64,000 nt of DNA from Enterococcus asini ATCC 700915 (GCF_000407365.1 NZ_ASVU01000002.1:1-64000), one strand, 5' to 3'. Shown: positions 40,845 through 50,838, counted from the stretch's first letter. Made by a program: numbers and translations. The notes: a model not told the origin generated them from the letters alone.

Positions 40845-41447
40845 ATGAAAAACACAAAGGTACAAAAAATGATTGCTGTAGCGATGTTTGCAGCAATGGC
40901 GGTCGTGCTACAGTACGTGGCATTTCCTGTAATTCCAGCTTTTAGCTTTATGAAGGTGGACTTCAGTGATATTCCCGTAATGTTGAGCATGTTTTTATTC
41001 GGACCAGGAGCGGGGATTTTAACCGCATTTCTCCGGTCAGCGTTGCACTTATTGACAACGGGGCTGGAACCTACGAACATGGTGGGCGATGTGGCGAGTT
41101 TCTTAGCTACCTCACTGTTCACTTTGCCGATATTCTATTTCTTTAATAAAGGAACGAGCAGTCGGAAGAACAAAATTCTCGGCGTAGTTACCGGGATTTT
41201 CGCATTAACCGTCTTCATGAGTCTGGCGAACTACTTCGTCATCACTCCTTTGTACCTGAGCTTCTATGGTGTCACCGCTACTCAGTTTTTAGGAACTTCT
41301 CTGGGACAATACGTGGCAATCGGTGTGATTCCGTTCAACTTAGTCAAAGGGATCATCGTTTCCGGTGTCTTCTTGGCCATCTATTTGAAACTGTATCCAT
41401 GGTTGACCAAAAAACAACGGGAAAAAGGGCGCGTACAAGGAATGTAA
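40845..41447 (+). CDS. ribU: Riboflavin transporter RibU (ECF substrate-binding subunit)
   Basis: A 200-residue membrane protein of about six helices, the S-component that captures riboflavin for the shared energy-coupling-factor module. The N-terminal segment MIAVAMFAAMAVVLQYV includes the conserved Ala-rich helix that contacts EcfT, followed by FPVIPAFSFMKVDFSDIPVM, the typical RibU sequence. AGAGGAGAGGA sets the ATG at 40845. Control by the FMN riboswitch confirms the substrate. Confidence 0.96.
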   Translation: MKNTKVQKMIAVAMFAAMAVVLQYVAFPVIPAFSFMKVDFSDIPVMLSMFLFGPGAGILTAFLRSALHLLTTGLEPTNMVGDVASFLATSLFTLPIFYFFNKGTSSRKNKILGVVTGIFALTVFMSLANYFVITPLYLSFYGVTATQFLGTSLGQYVAIGVIPFNLVKGIIVSGVFLAIYLKLYPWLTKKQREKGRVQGM

Positions 41448-41455
41448 GTAAAACA

Positions 41456-41489
41456 AAAGCAGTTGGGCTTCGTGCTCAACTGCTTTTTT
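41456..41489 (+). terminator. Terminator of ribU
   Basis: AAAAGCAGTTGGGC / GCTCAACTGCTTTT stem with a short loop and a T run. Confidence 0.88.
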
Positions 41490-41589
41490 CTCGTTCAAAA
41501 AGCACAATCAAAACTAGACAAACGGCGGTTTCTCGGCTACGATTGTGGCAGCAAGAAAAACCTGCTATTTTTGAGTTGGAGGAAACATC

Positions 41590-42933
41590 ATGGCATTTAT
41601 TACGAAAACACATCAAGAAGAAGCACTGGCGGCATTGCAAGACTTAGTGGCGATTCCCTCTGTGCTAGACGAAAGCCAAGCAAAACCAGGACAACCCTTT
41701 GGTCCGGAATGTTTGCGGGCTTTGGAACATACACTGGCGCTGTGCGAATCTTTAGGTTTGCGCACGTTTAAAGACCCAGAAGGCTACTATGGTTATGCAG
41801 AAGTCGGCCAAGGGGAAGAACTTTTCGGGATTTTGTGTCACTTGGATGTGGTGCCTGCAGTGGGGCAAACTGGTTGGAAAACGGAACCTTTCACACCGGT
41901 AGTGACGGATGAGACGATTATCGGCCGAGGCACGCAAGACGACAAAGGGCCGACGATTGCCGCTTTGTATGGGGTGAAAGCGTTGCTAGATGCAAAGGTC
42001 ACCTTTAATCAACGGGTGCGCTTTATCTTCGGCACCGATGAAGAAAACTTGTGGCGTTGTATCAACCGCTACAATGAAAAAGAAGAGATGATCACCGCAG
42101 GCTTTGTGCCGGATTCCAAATTCCCACTAACCTTTGCGGAAAAAGGCTTATTGCAAGTTTATTTTGAAGGCCCTGGCAGTGACCAATTGGCTTTACAAGC
42201 TGGTGGTTCTTTAAACGTGGTACCGGACCATGCTGAGTATCAAGGAAGTGAAGCTGCCGCTGTGGCGAGTGAATTGAAAAAGCTCGGCTATGACTTTCAG
42301 CAACAGGGTGAAGGGATCGCAGTAGCCGGCAAGAGTGTGCATTCGAAATTAGCTCCTCAAGGGGTTAATGCCATTTCCCGCTTGGCAGAAGCTTTGGTTA
42401 ATACCGGAGAATTTGCCAATCCGATTTTGGAAATTGTGGGGAACGTCATTAAAGAAGATGCTACAGGTGAAAGCCTTGTGGGCCTCTTTACGGATGAAGT
42501 CTCCGGTTCCATGACTTTAAATGTGGCCAACATCACCATTACACCGGAAAGCAGTCGCGTTGGCTTGGACATTCGTTACCCGGTTACCTTGGAAAAAGAA
42601 ACCTTGGTCAAAGCTTTGGGAGAAGTCTGTGCTGAGTATGGGGTAACCTATCGGGAACACGACTATATTGCCCCACTGTATGTACCCTTGGATAGCGAGT
42701 TAATCGTAACCTTGTTGGGTACCTATCGGGAGCTGACTGGGGACATGACGGAGCCATTTGTGAATGGTGGGGCGACTTTTGCTCGGGCTATGAACAATTG
42801 TGTGGCTTTTGGCGCCATGTTTGTCGACACGCCGGATTACTTGCACCAAGCCAATGAACAGTGGCCTTTAGCTAGTTTGTATCAAGTAATGGAGATTTAT
42901 GCGGAAACCATTTATCGGATTTGTTGTAAGTAA
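41590..42933 (+). CDS. M20 family dipeptidase (PepV/Sapep-like)
   Basis: A 447-residue zinc peptidase. Metal-binding motifs are intact: CHLDVVP near 87 (His, and the catalytic Asp), GTQDDKGPT near 119 (bridging Asp), GTDEEN near 155 (catalytic Glu-Glu), and the C-terminal GGATFARAMNN then a His near 425. A lid domain is inserted between about 190 and 330. PepV-type enzymes split dipeptides with broad specificity in lactic acid bacteria. TTGGAGG lies before the ATG; the gene is monocistronic. Confidence 0.88.
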   Translation: MAFITKTHQEEALAALQDLVAIPSVLDESQAKPGQPFGPECLRALEHTLALCESLGLRTFKDPEGYYGYAEVGQGEELFGILCHLDVVPAVGQTGWKTEPFTPVVTDETIIGRGTQDDKGPTIAALYGVKALLDAKVTFNQRVRFIFGTDEENLWRCINRYNEKEEMITAGFVPDSKFPLTFAEKGLLQVYFEGPGSDQLALQAGGSLNVVPDHAEYQGSEAAAVASELKKLGYDFQQQGEGIAVAGKSVHSKLAPQGVNAISRLAEALVNTGEFANPILEIVGNVIKEDATGESLVGLFTDEVSGSMTLNVANITITPESSRVGLDIRYPVTLEKETLVKALGEVCAEYGVTYREHDYIAPLYVPLDSELIVTLLGTYRELTGDMTEPFVNGGATFARAMNNCVAFGAMFVDTPDYLHQANEQWPLASLYQVMEIYAETIYRICCK

Positions 42934-42972
42934 CTTTTCTTTTCTCAGCGGTTAGAGGAAAGTCAGTCAACC

Positions 42973-43029
42973 AAAAAAGCCGTGACAAAAGCCTAGCCTT
43001 TAATCATAAGCTGGGGGCTTTTGCCACGG
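42973..43029 (-). terminator. Terminator of the ferredoxin gene
   Basis: Stem CCGTG-A-CAAAAGCC / GGCTTTTG-C-CACGG with one mismatch around a 22-nt loop, followed on the minus strand by six Ts. Confidence 0.75.
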
Positions 43030-43071
43030 TTCTTCCATGGTTGCACATTTTTTGCGTATATTCTGGCAAGC

Positions 43072-43296
43072 TTAGTCCGCTAGTTTTTCCATTAGTATGG
43101 CACGCACGGGACATTTTCCCGCGGCTTTACGCAAAGCGGCTTCTTGCTCTTGGGGGATAAACTGCTGGTGGGCTTCTGGTTCTTCTTTAAAAAGCAGAAT
43201 CCCTTCTTCATCATAATCAAAAATATCTGGGGCATAGACGGCACACAGCCCGCAGCTAATACATAATTCAGGTTTTATTTTTGCTAAAGATGTCAT
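43072..43296 (-). CDS. fer: Ferredoxin, single [4Fe-4S]
   Basis: A 74-residue electron carrier. Cys12, Cys15 and Cys18 (LCISCGLC) plus Cys62 (KCPVRAI) bind one [4Fe-4S] cluster, the monocluster type of Bacillus Fer. The remainder is acidic. The ATG at 43296 begins MTSLAKIKPE; upstream in-frame codons overlap the divergent ypbB gene. The gene is divergent from ypbB-recQ by 28 bp, the same neighbourhood as in B. subtilis (fer-ypbB-recQ). Confidence 0.92.
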   Translation of the reverse strand: MTSLAKIKPELCISCGLCAVYAPDIFDYDEEGILLFKEEPEAHQQFIPQEQEAALRKAAGKCPVRAILMEKLAD

Positions 43297-43324
43297 CGTC
43301 AGACTCACTTTCGGAGGTAGTAGA

Positions 43325-44344
43325 ATGGATGAGTTTATTTTAGCCTTGTTTGGCTCAGGAGACAAGCTGAAGGCTACCACATTGTATCAATTACTCACGG
43401 GAAAAAAGACGACTTCCGTTTTGCTTTTTGGGTATTTCCATGATTTACTGCCTCTTTTCGGCCTTTTTCCAGAAGGCAATCAAGGACAATTTCAAAATCG
43501 TTTGCAGCAGTTAGCGGCAGCAGGAAAGCTTACGGCCTTGCCGGACCATTATTATTGTCTGGAAAATGAGGATTTCCAAGCGGTCCAGCCGATGAAGCAA
43601 ACTTTGGCAAATCTGGATCATTTCGCTTTTGGTAAGCGAGAGGCAGCTGCTTGGCGCATGGTGCAATTTGTCGTGCAAGTGGCCTCCATGTACCAACGGA
43701 CAGCTAACTTCGTCCCTTTGGAAACCGCTCCTGGCTACACGGAACCCGTGCGGCTGTTGATTCGCCAGCATCAAGGGAACTTGCGAGAAATCTTGGCAAA
43801 AGAATTCCAAACCCTTTTTAGTGAACTGGATCAAGATGTGGCAGATGTTTTGGCCCGAAGTTTTTCCGGCTGGGAAGTCATGGGGCAAGCGACCTATCAA
43901 TTAGTGCCGGACTGGGCGCAAAAAAAGCCCTGGGATATGCTAGTTCCCATTTCTTGGCATGAGGCTTTTTTCAAAGTCTTAGACAAGCATCCAAATTTTG
44001 TCCTCTATCAACTGATTACCCCGATTTTTCTGGGAGAACGCAATCAAAGTGGACTGCAGACTCAAGCTCTTTTTGAAGCGGGGTACACATTTGAGCAAGT
44101 CATGGGACAACGAGGGCTAAAATCCGGTACGATTAATGATCATGTAATCGAGTGGGCCTTGAGTGATCGGAATTTTCCTTTCGATGAGTTTATTCATCCA
44201 GAGGCGGCGGTACGGTTAGCCCAGCGCTCGGGTAATCCGGTGTCTTGGCGCTTTCGAGATGTGGCAGAGCTTCCAGTGGATTTTTTGTCCTTTGCATTGT
44301 TTCAAATTCGGTCTAAGAAAAAGGAGGAGCGTTCGTGTTCTTAA
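43325..44344 (+). CDS. YpbB family protein with C-terminal helix-turn-helix
   Basis: A 339-residue protein matching B. subtilis YpbB, always found before a RecQ-type helicase. Most of it is helical with no known catalytic motif; residues about 245-330 form an RQC-associated helix-turn-helix (LFEAGYTFEQVMGQRGLKSGTINDHVIEWAL). A role in helicase loading or DNA binding is plausible but unproven. It overlaps recQ by ten bases. Confidence 0.82.
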   Translation: MDEFILALFGSGDKLKATTLYQLLTGKKTTSVLLFGYFHDLLPLFGLFPEGNQGQFQNRLQQLAAAGKLTALPDHYYCLENEDFQAVQPMKQTLANLDHFAFGKREAAAWRMVQFVVQVASMYQRTANFVPLETAPGYTEPVRLLIRQHQGNLREILAKEFQTLFSELDQDVADVLARSFSGWEVMGQATYQLVPDWAQKKPWDMLVPISWHEAFFKVLDKHPNFVLYQLITPIFLGERNQSGLQTQALFEAGYTFEQVMGQRGLKSGTINDHVIEWALSDRNFPFDEFIHPEAAVRLAQRSGNPVSWRFRDVAELPVDFLSFALFQIRSKKKEERSCS

Positions 44345-45726
44345 AGCTAGCTTTAAAACAATTTTTCGATTTCGATGAATTTCGTCCGGGACAAGAAGAA
44401 GTCATTAAAAGCGTGCTCTCCGGAAAAGATACCTTAGGCGTATTGCCCACAGGAACGGGGAAAAGCTTGTGCTATCAACTATCCGGCTACTTGGTAGAAG
44501 GTCTTGTCTTGGTAGTCTCGCCCTTAATTGCTTTAATGGAAGATCAGGTGTCTTCCTTACAAGCCGCCGGCGAAAAGCGTTGTATCGCACTGACCTCCCA
44601 AGTGGAACCAAGTGATCGCTATGCTATCTTGCAACGGCTAGCGCAATACAAATTTCTCTTTCTCAGTCCGGAAATGTTGCAAAATCCTCAGGTGCTAAAG
44701 GCCTTAGGTGGTGTTAAGTTAGCGTTTTTGGTGGTGGATGAGGCCCATTGCGTCTCCCAGTGGGGCATTGATTTCAGACCGGAATATCGTTTGTTACCGG
44801 GAGCCAAAAAACAATTGGGCAATCCGGTGGTTCTGGCATTGACGGCCACGGCCACGCCGGCGGTTACCACGGATATTCAAAACTTACTATTAGACGAATC
44901 AGGACAAGTCTTTCGCCATTCTGCGGATCGACCCAATATCGCCTACTTTGTGGAGCAGCCAGAGGATAAAACGGCCTGGGTCAAGGAATATTTAAGTCAA
45001 ACCAAGGACAGTGGTTTGATTTATTGTGCTACCCGTCAGGAAGTAGAAGAGTTGTACCAAGCTTTATCCGGCTCCTGCGCCTGTGGTTACTATCATGGGG
45101 GACTAGCCAGTGACCAAAGGCGTTTGTTACAACAACAATTTTTACAAGGGCAGTTGCAAGTATTGATTGCCACCAATGCGTTTGGCATGGGTATTAATAA
45201 ACCGGATCTACGCTTTGTGATTCACTATGATTTACCGGATAGTCCGGAAAATTACTTGCAAGAAAGTGGTCGGGCCGGCCGAGACGGGCAAGCGGCCCAA
45301 GCAATCCTACTTTATCAACCAGGGGACGAACGCGTCTCCCAATTTTTTCAACAAAAGCTCTGGGAAGAACGAGCCGGTTTACTGGCTCTTCTTGCCGGTA
45401 AAATCAGCCAAGGGACGCCGTTGCAAGAAAAATGGCGGGGAGTAATGGAGCAAACAGGAAAAGAAGATTTACCGGAGCAGTTAGCTGCAAATGCTCAAGG
45501 CAAAGACCAGCGCTTGCAACAAATGCTGGCTTATATTCGGACGGAGGGCTGTCGACGGGCGTTTTTGCTGCAGTATTTTGGCGAAGAATTGACCAGGATA
45601 CCCCCTCGTTGCTGTGATTTTCACGGGGCGAGTTTGTTTACGCCAGCAGAAAGTGAGCAGGAGGAAGAACTTTTTCCTACTACATCACCGTTGACCTGGC
45701 AGGAGATAATGCTAAAATTATTTTAA
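44335..45726 (+). CDS. RecQ-family ATP-dependent DNA helicase (RecS type)
   Basis: A 463-residue helicase. Motif I PTGTGKSLCYQ, motif II VVDEAHCVSQWG, motif III ALTATAT, and motif VI QESGRAGRDGQ define the core; a short zinc-binding part (CRRAFLLQYFGEE...CCDFH) ends the protein. There is no HRDC domain, as in B. subtilis RecS. It unwinds DNA at stalled forks or recombination intermediates. The start is GTG 44335 behind AAGGAGGAG, inside the end of ypbB. Confidence 0.93.
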   Translation: MFLKLALKQFFDFDEFRPGQEEVIKSVLSGKDTLGVLPTGTGKSLCYQLSGYLVEGLVLVVSPLIALMEDQVSSLQAAGEKRCIALTSQVEPSDRYAILQRLAQYKFLFLSPEMLQNPQVLKALGGVKLAFLVVDEAHCVSQWGIDFRPEYRLLPGAKKQLGNPVVLALTATATPAVTTDIQNLLLDESGQVFRHSADRPNIAYFVEQPEDKTAWVKEYLSQTKDSGLIYCATRQEVEELYQALSGSCACGYYHGGLASDQRRLLQQQFLQGQLQVLIATNAFGMGINKPDLRFVIHYDLPDSPENYLQESGRAGRDGQAAQAILLYQPGDERVSQFFQQKLWEERAGLLALLAGKISQGTPLQEKWRGVMEQTGKEDLPEQLAANAQGKDQRLQQMLAYIRTEGCRRAFLLQYFGEELTRIPPRCCDFHGASLFTPAESEQEEELFPTTSPLTWQEIMLKLF

Positions 45727-45771
45727 GAAAAAAGCAGTCTTGGTTTTTTCAAGACAGGCCGGAATCACCTA

Positions 45772-45780
45772 TGGTATAAT
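45772..45780 (+). promoter_or_regulatory. Extended -10 promoter of the LysM gene
   Basis: TGGTATAAT is an extended -10 element (TGn-TATAAT) with no good -35, 31 bp before the start codon. Confidence 0.6.
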
Positions 45781-45811
45781 AACCAACGAATGATAACAGG
45801 AGGGTATTACA

Positions 45812-46501
45812 GTGAGCAAACGAGATGACTTAAAGAATGACAACCAAGAACCTTGGGAACAGCCGATTTATGATACGGAAGGTGAAGATCTAGGGTCTCG
45901 CACCCAACGCCGCAGCAATAAAAACGGCAATAAGGTCTTTTTGATTAGCCTTGTGGTACTTTTAGTTCTGTGTATTGGGTTAATCATGGGCTTCTGGATG
46001 ATTGTTACTCGGGATACGGACCGGGCAGCCGTTTCTGAAAGTACTACGGAAACGACGACAGCAATTAGTTCCACAAAAGAATCTTCCACTAAGGAGTCTT
46101 CCACAAAAGAATCTTCTAGCGAAAGTTCTACGGTAGAAAGCAGTAGCTCTTCAAGCGAAACCGTGCCAAGTTCTAGTGAAACAGAACCAAGCTCTAGTGA
46201 AGAAACACCGGCTGCAGACGATACGGTGCAACAAGCAGACGGCACTAATAACGGCACAACCAACAACGATACAACAAACAATGCTACGAATAATGGGAAT
46301 ACCACAAACAATGGTACAACCAATAATCAAACCACCCAAAATGCCAATACTGAAGGGGATTACACCCTGGTAAGAGACGGTGAAGGTCCGAACCAAGTAG
46401 CAGCCCGGACTGGTGTTTCCGTAGATACATTGTTCCAATTAAACGGTCTTGATCCAAACAACTACATGTTGTATCCTGGTCAACAATTGCGTATTCGTTA
46501 A
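45812..46501 (+). CDS. Membrane-anchored LysM protein with repetitive linker
   Basis: A 229-residue protein: cytoplasmic N-terminus (1-41), a membrane helix (about 42-66), an external low-complexity linker and a C-terminal LysM domain (about 183-229; TLVRDGEGPNQVAARTGVSVDTLF then LYPGQQLRIR), which binds peptidoglycan. The linker has a Ser/Glu/Thr part with three near-exact STKES units and an Asn/Thr part. The GTG start follows AGGAGGG. It sits between recQ and cmk like B. subtilis ypbE and is probably a wall-spanning tether. Confidence 0.88.
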   Translation: MSKRDDLKNDNQEPWEQPIYDTEGEDLGSRTQRRSNKNGNKVFLISLVVLLVLCIGLIMGFWMIVTRDTDRAAVSESTTETTTAISSTKESSTKESSTKESSSESSTVESSSSSSETVPSSSETEPSSSEETPAADDTVQQADGTNNGTTNNDTTNNATNNGNTTNNGTTNNQTTQNANTEGDYTLVRDGEGPNQVAARTGVSVDTLFQLNGLDPNNYMLYPGQQLRIR

Positions 46502-46554
46502 CCCAGTAAAACCAGAGACTGTGACAAAACCAAACCTTGTCAGTGCGTAAAAAA

Positions 46555-46611
46555 GGGCTGTCTAAACAGCCCGAAAATACCGGAGAGGCTTTTGTCAGAG
46601 CCTCTTTCTTT
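46555..46611 (+). terminator. Tandem hairpins after the LysM gene
   Basis: GGGCTGT/ACAGCCC (46555-46572), then AGAGGCT/AGCCTCT (46584-46605) followed by TTTCTTT. The second is the likelier terminator. Confidence 0.65.
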
Positions 46612-46655
46612 ATGTCTTAGATTGAGAAAATTGTCAAAATAGGGAGCTAGTTGTA

Positions 46656-47360
46656 GTGAGAAAAATCAATATTGCCATCGATGGACCGGCCTCATCAGGA
46701 AAGAGCACGGTTGCCAAAATTATTGCCAAGGACTTGGGCTATATCTATACGGATACTGGCGCCATGTACCGCAGTATCACGTATCTTGCCGTGAAGCACC
46801 AAGTTGCCTTTGATGATGAAGCGGGTCTAGTTGCTTTAATCGAGAAATATCCGATTACCTTTAGTCAAACAACCGGTGGGCAAGCTGTCTTTTGTGATGG
46901 GGAAGAAGTCACGCAGGCGATTCGTAATAACGAAGTGACGCACAATGTTTCCGAAGTTTCTGCTCATGAAGAAGTCCGCAAGCGTCTAGTGGCTCAGCAA
47001 CAAAAAATTGCCGAAGCTGGCGGGGTGGTTATGGATGGCCGGGATATCGGCACTCAAGTCTTGCCTAATGCAGAGGTCAAAATTTTCTTAGTAGCCAGTG
47101 TGGATGAACGAGCAGAACGACGCTATAAGGAAAATATCGCCAAAGGTATTGCCACGGATTTGGCGACTTTAAAAGAGGAGATCAAACAGCGGGATTATTT
47201 GGATTCGCATCGGGAAGTCTCACCTTTGAAACAAGCAGCAGATGCTACCTTAATCGATACCACAGGGATGTCCATTCAAGACGTGGTGGCGGCCATTGAA
47301 ACCATTGTGGCGGCAACGCTGGAGGACGATTCAGCACGAAAGGCAGAAAAAGAAGCCTAA
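46656..47360 (+). CDS. cmk: Cytidylate kinase
   Basis: A 234-residue kinase that phosphorylates CMP and dCMP. The P-loop [12 protein letters not shown] at 10-21, the nucleotide-binding DTGAMYRS and the lid motif RDIGTQVLP are intact, as is [13 protein letters not shown] near the end. GGGAG lies before the GTG start. The order LysM protein, cmk, rpsA, der matches other Bacilli. Confidence 0.96.
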   Translation: MRKINIAIDGPASSGKSTVAKIIAKDLGYIYTDTGAMYRSITYLAVKHQVAFDDEAGLVALIEKYPITFSQTTGGQAVFCDGEEVTQAIRNNEVTHNVSEVSAHEEVRKRLVAQQQKIAEAGGVVMDGRDIGTQVLPNAEVKIFLVASVDERAERRYKENIAKGIATDLATLKEEIKQRDYLDSHREVSPLKQAADATLIDTTGMSIQDVVAAIETIVAATLEDDSARKAEKEA

Positions 47361-47509
47361 AGTGTGCATTAATTCATGAAAATCTTGATGAAAACGGGTT
47401 TATTCGAAAGAAATAAGCGAAATCGCTTTATTTTTCCGGCGGTTTATTTTACACTTAAAGCTGTAGCTATGCATTTATTTAATATGTGTTGGTTAGGAGG
47501 ACATGAGTC

Positions 47510-48727
47510 ATGACAGAAATGAACAATCAGGTAGAAGGCAGTCAATCAATGGCGGACGCTTTGGAAAACTTCGGTGAAGTGAAAATCGGCGACGTTGTCA
47601 AAGGGGAAGTATTAGCCATCGAAGACAAACAAGCCATCGTGGGAATCGAAGGCGCCGGTGTTGAAGGGGTTGTTCCAGCTAAGGAACTTTCTACTTTGCC
47701 AGTCGAAGACATCAATGAAATTGTAAAGGTGGGGGATGTCTTAGAACTAGTGGTCATCTCATCCATCGGGAAAGACAAGGAAAACGGTAGTTACCTTCTT
47801 TCCAAACGCCGTCTAGACGCGAAAAAAGTCTGGGCTGATATCGAACAAGAATTCAAAGATGGAAAAATCATCGAAGCACCTGTTACGGATGTAGTAAAAG
47901 GTGGCTTGGTTGTAGACGTTGGTGTGCGTGGTTTCGTCCCTGCATCAATGGTTGAAGATCATTTCGTTGCAGATTTTTCTAGCTATAAAGGCCAAACTTT
48001 GGCATTTAAAATCGTGGAAATCGAACCATCTGAAAACCGCTTGATCTTATCCCACAAAGCAATTGTGGAAGAAGAAAAAGCTGGTAAAAAACAAGAACTA
48101 TTGGCTTCTCTTCACGAAGGCGATAAAGTGGAAGGAACCGTTGCCCGTTTGACCGACTTCGGCGCTTTCGTGGATCTTGGAGGCATCGACGGCTTAGTCC
48201 ATGTTTCTGAAATTTCCCACAGCCATATTGCCAAACCAAGTGATGCTTTGAAAGTGGGAGACAAAGTTCAAGTAGCGGTCTTAAGCGTAGATCCTGACCG
48301 GGAACGGATTTCCTTGTCCATTAAAGATACTTTGCCTGGACCTTGGGACAATATCGAAGAAAAAGCTGCCCCAGGAACAGTCTTGGACGGGACAGTAAAA
48401 CGCCTAACTAGCTTTGGCGCTTTTGTAGAAGTCTTCCCAGGTGTTGAAGGTTTGGTTCACATTTCCCAAATCTCTCACAAACACATTGCAACACCTCATG
48501 AAGTGTTAACTGAAGGGGATCAAGTACAAGTGAAAGTCTTGGAAGTAAACCCTGAAGAACACCGCATTGCTTTAAGCATCAAAGCTTTGGAAGAAAAACC
48601 AGCGGATGCCAAAGAAGAAGTCGAAGAAACAGAAGACTATGTTTTGCCTGAAGAAACAACTGGCTTCTCCATGGGCGACATTCTTGGCGCAGCATTGAAA
48701 GAAGAAAACGATAACGACGAAGCATAA
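47510..48727 (+). CDS. rpsA: 30S ribosomal protein S1 (four S1 domains)
   Basis: A 405-residue protein with four S1 RNA-binding domains (about 24-95, 110-175, 195-265 and 280-350), as in other low-GC Gram-positives, fewer than the six of E. coli. The repeats RLTDFGAFVDLGGIDGLVHV and RLTSFGAFVEVFPGVEGLVH are plain. The C-terminus is acidic and likely disordered. TTAGGAGG precedes the ATG, and a strong terminator follows. Confidence 0.93.
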   Translation: MTEMNNQVEGSQSMADALENFGEVKIGDVVKGEVLAIEDKQAIVGIEGAGVEGVVPAKELSTLPVEDINEIVKVGDVLELVVISSIGKDKENGSYLLSKRRLDAKKVWADIEQEFKDGKIIEAPVTDVVKGGLVVDVGVRGFVPASMVEDHFVADFSSYKGQTLAFKIVEIEPSENRLILSHKAIVEEEKAGKKQELLASLHEGDKVEGTVARLTDFGAFVDLGGIDGLVHVSEISHSHIAKPSDALKVGDKVQVAVLSVDPDRERISLSIKDTLPGPWDNIEEKAAPGTVLDGTVKRLTSFGAFVEVFPGVEGLVHISQISHKHIATPHEVLTEGDQVQVKVLEVNPEEHRIALSIKALEEKPADAKEEVEETEDYVLPEETTGFSMGDILGAALKEENDNDEA

Positions 48728-48742
48728 GCGAAATTGAGTGGG

Positions 48743-48780
48743 AACCCTTTGCAGCTTGAAGCCTGCAAAGGGTTTTTTTA
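48743..48780 (+). terminator. Terminator of rpsA
   Basis: Perfect 12-bp stem AACCCTTTGCAG / CTGCAAAGGGTT and seven Ts. Confidence 0.93.
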
Positions 48781-48871
48781 ACTTGCAACTTGTTGACAGA
48801 TTGGGTAAACTAACCTAGTTAGAGACAAATGATTGAAGACATTACGTAACAATGAAAGGCAGGAGAGCGCA

Positions 48872-50182
48872 ATGGCAAATCCAACAATCGCAATCGTAGG
48901 ACGGCCCAATGTAGGTAAGTCCACGATTTTTAACCGGATCGCCGGAGAACGCATCTCCATCGTAGAAGATACTCCGGGGGTAACCCGAGATCGGATTTAT
49001 GCGACAGGAGAATGGTTAGGACGGGAGTTTTCCGTCATTGATACCGGGGGAATCGATCTTGGGGACGAACCCTTTATGGATCAGATTAAGCATCAAGCAG
49101 AAATCGCTATCGATGAAGCAGATGTGATTATTTTAGTGGTTAGTGCTAGAGAAGGGGTCACAGATGCAGACGAGATGGTGGCCCGGATTTTGTACAAGAG
49201 CAACAAACCGGTGATTTTGGCCGTAAACAAAGTGGACAACCCGGAAATGCGAGCAGATATCTATGAGTTTTACGCTTTAGGTTTAGGCGATCCTTTCCCA
49301 GTATCTGGTAGTCACGGTCTTGGTATCGGGGATATCTTGGATGAAGCGGTGAAAAACTTCACCACGGAGATTGAGGAAGAAGACGACAGCGTCATTAAAT
49401 TCTCTTTGATTGGTCGGCCTAATGTGGGCAAATCTTCTTTGATCAATGCGTTGCTAGGAGAAGAACGAGTTATCGTCTCCGATGTGGAAGGCACGACGAG
49501 AGATGCGATTGATACGCATTTTGTGGCGGAAAATGGGCAAGCTTTCACGATGATTGACACAGCCGGGATGCGCAAGCGTGGCAAGGTCTATGAAAACACG
49601 GAAAAATACAGTGTCATGCGGGCTATGCGGGCTATCGAACGCTCTGATGTCATTTTGATGGTATTAAACGCCCACGAAGGTATCAGAGAGCAGGATAAAA
49701 AAGTGGCGGGCTATGCTCATGAAGCAGGCAAGGGCATGATTATTCTAGTGAACAAATGGGATTTGGTGGAAAAAGAAACCAATACCTTACGAGACTTTGA
49801 ACAAGAAATCAGAGACGAGTTCCAGTATTTGGATTACGCGCCGATTTTATTCGTATCAGCGGTGACCAAACAACGCTTGAACAAGTTACCGGAATTAATC
49901 GAGGAAGTCAGCATGAACCAAAATATGCGGGTTCCGTCTGCGTTGCTAAATGATGTGATCATGGATGCTGTTGCGATTAATCCAACCCCGACGGATAAAG
50001 GCAAACGCTTGAAGATTTTCTATGCAACCCAAGTGGCGGTGAAACCACCAACCTTTGTGATTTTCGTCAATGAAGAAGAATTGATGCACTTCTCTTATGC
50101 TCGCTTCTTGGAAAATCAAATTCGCAATGCTTTCACTTTTGAAGGTACCCCGATTCGGATTATTCCTCGGCGGCGGAAGTAA
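48872..50182 (+). CDS. der: Ribosome-associated GTPase Der (EngA)
   Basis: A 436-residue protein with two GTPase domains and a C-terminal KH-like domain, needed for 50S subunit assembly. First P-loop GRPNVGKST at about 10, second GRPNVGKSS at about 182, with DTPG/DTAG and NKVD/NKWD motifs in each. The C-terminus ends in the basic [16 protein letters not shown] places the ATG at 48872. A terminator follows and hup lies downstream. Confidence 0.97.
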   Translation: MANPTIAIVGRPNVGKSTIFNRIAGERISIVEDTPGVTRDRIYATGEWLGREFSVIDTGGIDLGDEPFMDQIKHQAEIAIDEADVIILVVSAREGVTDADEMVARILYKSNKPVILAVNKVDNPEMRADIYEFYALGLGDPFPVSGSHGLGIGDILDEAVKNFTTEIEEEDDSVIKFSLIGRPNVGKSSLINALLGEERVIVSDVEGTTRDAIDTHFVAENGQAFTMIDTAGMRKRGKVYENTEKYSVMRAMRAIERSDVILMVLNAHEGIREQDKKVAGYAHEAGKGMIILVNKWDLVEKETNTLRDFEQEIRDEFQYLDYAPILFVSAVTKQRLNKLPELIEEVSMNQNMRVPSALLNDVIMDAVAINPTPTDKGKRLKIFYATQVAVKPPTFVIFVNEEELMHFSYARFLENQIRNAFTFEGTPIRIIPRRRK

Positions 50183-50519
50183 TGAAATCAGCGACTTAGC
50201 TCTTTAGGGCTAGGTCGTTTTTTTATGATTAGGACTTGACAGAGCAAGGTTTTAGTGGGTCACTTACGGGATTCTTTTCCCTAAAAATCAGTTTTTTTCA
50301 GGAAAAATCCGGGGATTTCAGACAAAAAGCATTGAAAGTCCAAAATCTGCGAAAAAAACGCCTGAGAGTCGGTGTTATCCTTGATATTACAGCATTCTTG
50401 TGATAACGTATTAACAGAATATTGATGGGAATCAATATTTAGCGAGGAAGTTTGGACCACTCAAATTTCCTTACTTGATGTTCCTACATCAAACCACGTG
50501 TTCAGGAGGTGAATCATTC
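50183..50519 (+). other. Intergenic region and long leader of hup
   Basis: After the der terminator this 337-bp stretch carries no gene. It holds a perfect 9-bp hairpin AATATTGAT/ATCAATATT (50418-50439), an imperfect AGGAAGTTTG/CAAATTTCCT pair (about 50444-50470) and TTGATG/CATCAA (about 50475-50492), all upstream of the hup ribosome site. They may stabilise a leader; the promoter is not clear to me. Confidence 0.5.
50192..50224 (+). terminator. Terminator of der
   Basis: Stem CGACTTAGC / GCTAGGTCG (one T-G pair) with a T run. Confidence 0.82.
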
Positions 50520-50795
50520 ATGGCAAATAAAGCAGAATTGATCGAGCAAGTTGCAAAAGCAACTGACTTGACTAAAAAAGATGCAACCGCAGCAGTTGAA
50601 GCAGTTTTTTCTACAATCCAAGACGCTTTAGCTAACGGTGAAAAAGTTCAATTGATCGGTTTCGGTAACTTCGAAGTACGTTCTCGCGCAGAACGTAAAG
50701 GACGTAACCCACAAACTGGTGAAGAAATCCAAATTCCTGCAAGCAAAATTCCTGCATTCAAACCAGGTAAAGCATTGAAGGATGCAGTTAAATAA
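50520..50795 (+). CDS. hup: DNA-binding protein HU
   Basis: A 91-residue histone-like protein that bends and compacts DNA. It has the standard HU length and the beta-arm region [19 protein letters not shown] then [29 protein letters not shown], close to a perfect ribosome site, is eight bases before the ATG, consistent with high expression. Confidence 0.98.
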   Translation: MANKAELIEQVAKATDLTKKDATAAVEAVFSTIQDALANGEKVQLIGFGNFEVRSRAERKGRNPQTGEEIQIPASKIPAFKPGKALKDAVK

Positions 50796-50806
50796 AACTG
50801 TTTCGA

Positions 50807-50838
50807 GAACCCTTGAGCAATCAAGGGTTCTTTTTTTG
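50807..50838 (+). terminator. Terminator of hup
   Basis: Perfect 11-bp stem AGAACCCTTGA / TCAAGGGTTCT with a 4-nt loop and eight Ts. Confidence 0.93.

Noticed and set aside
45868-46323. Antisense frame of 151 codons in the LysM gene
   Set aside because: Produced by the repetitive Ser/Thr/Asn codons of the real gene.
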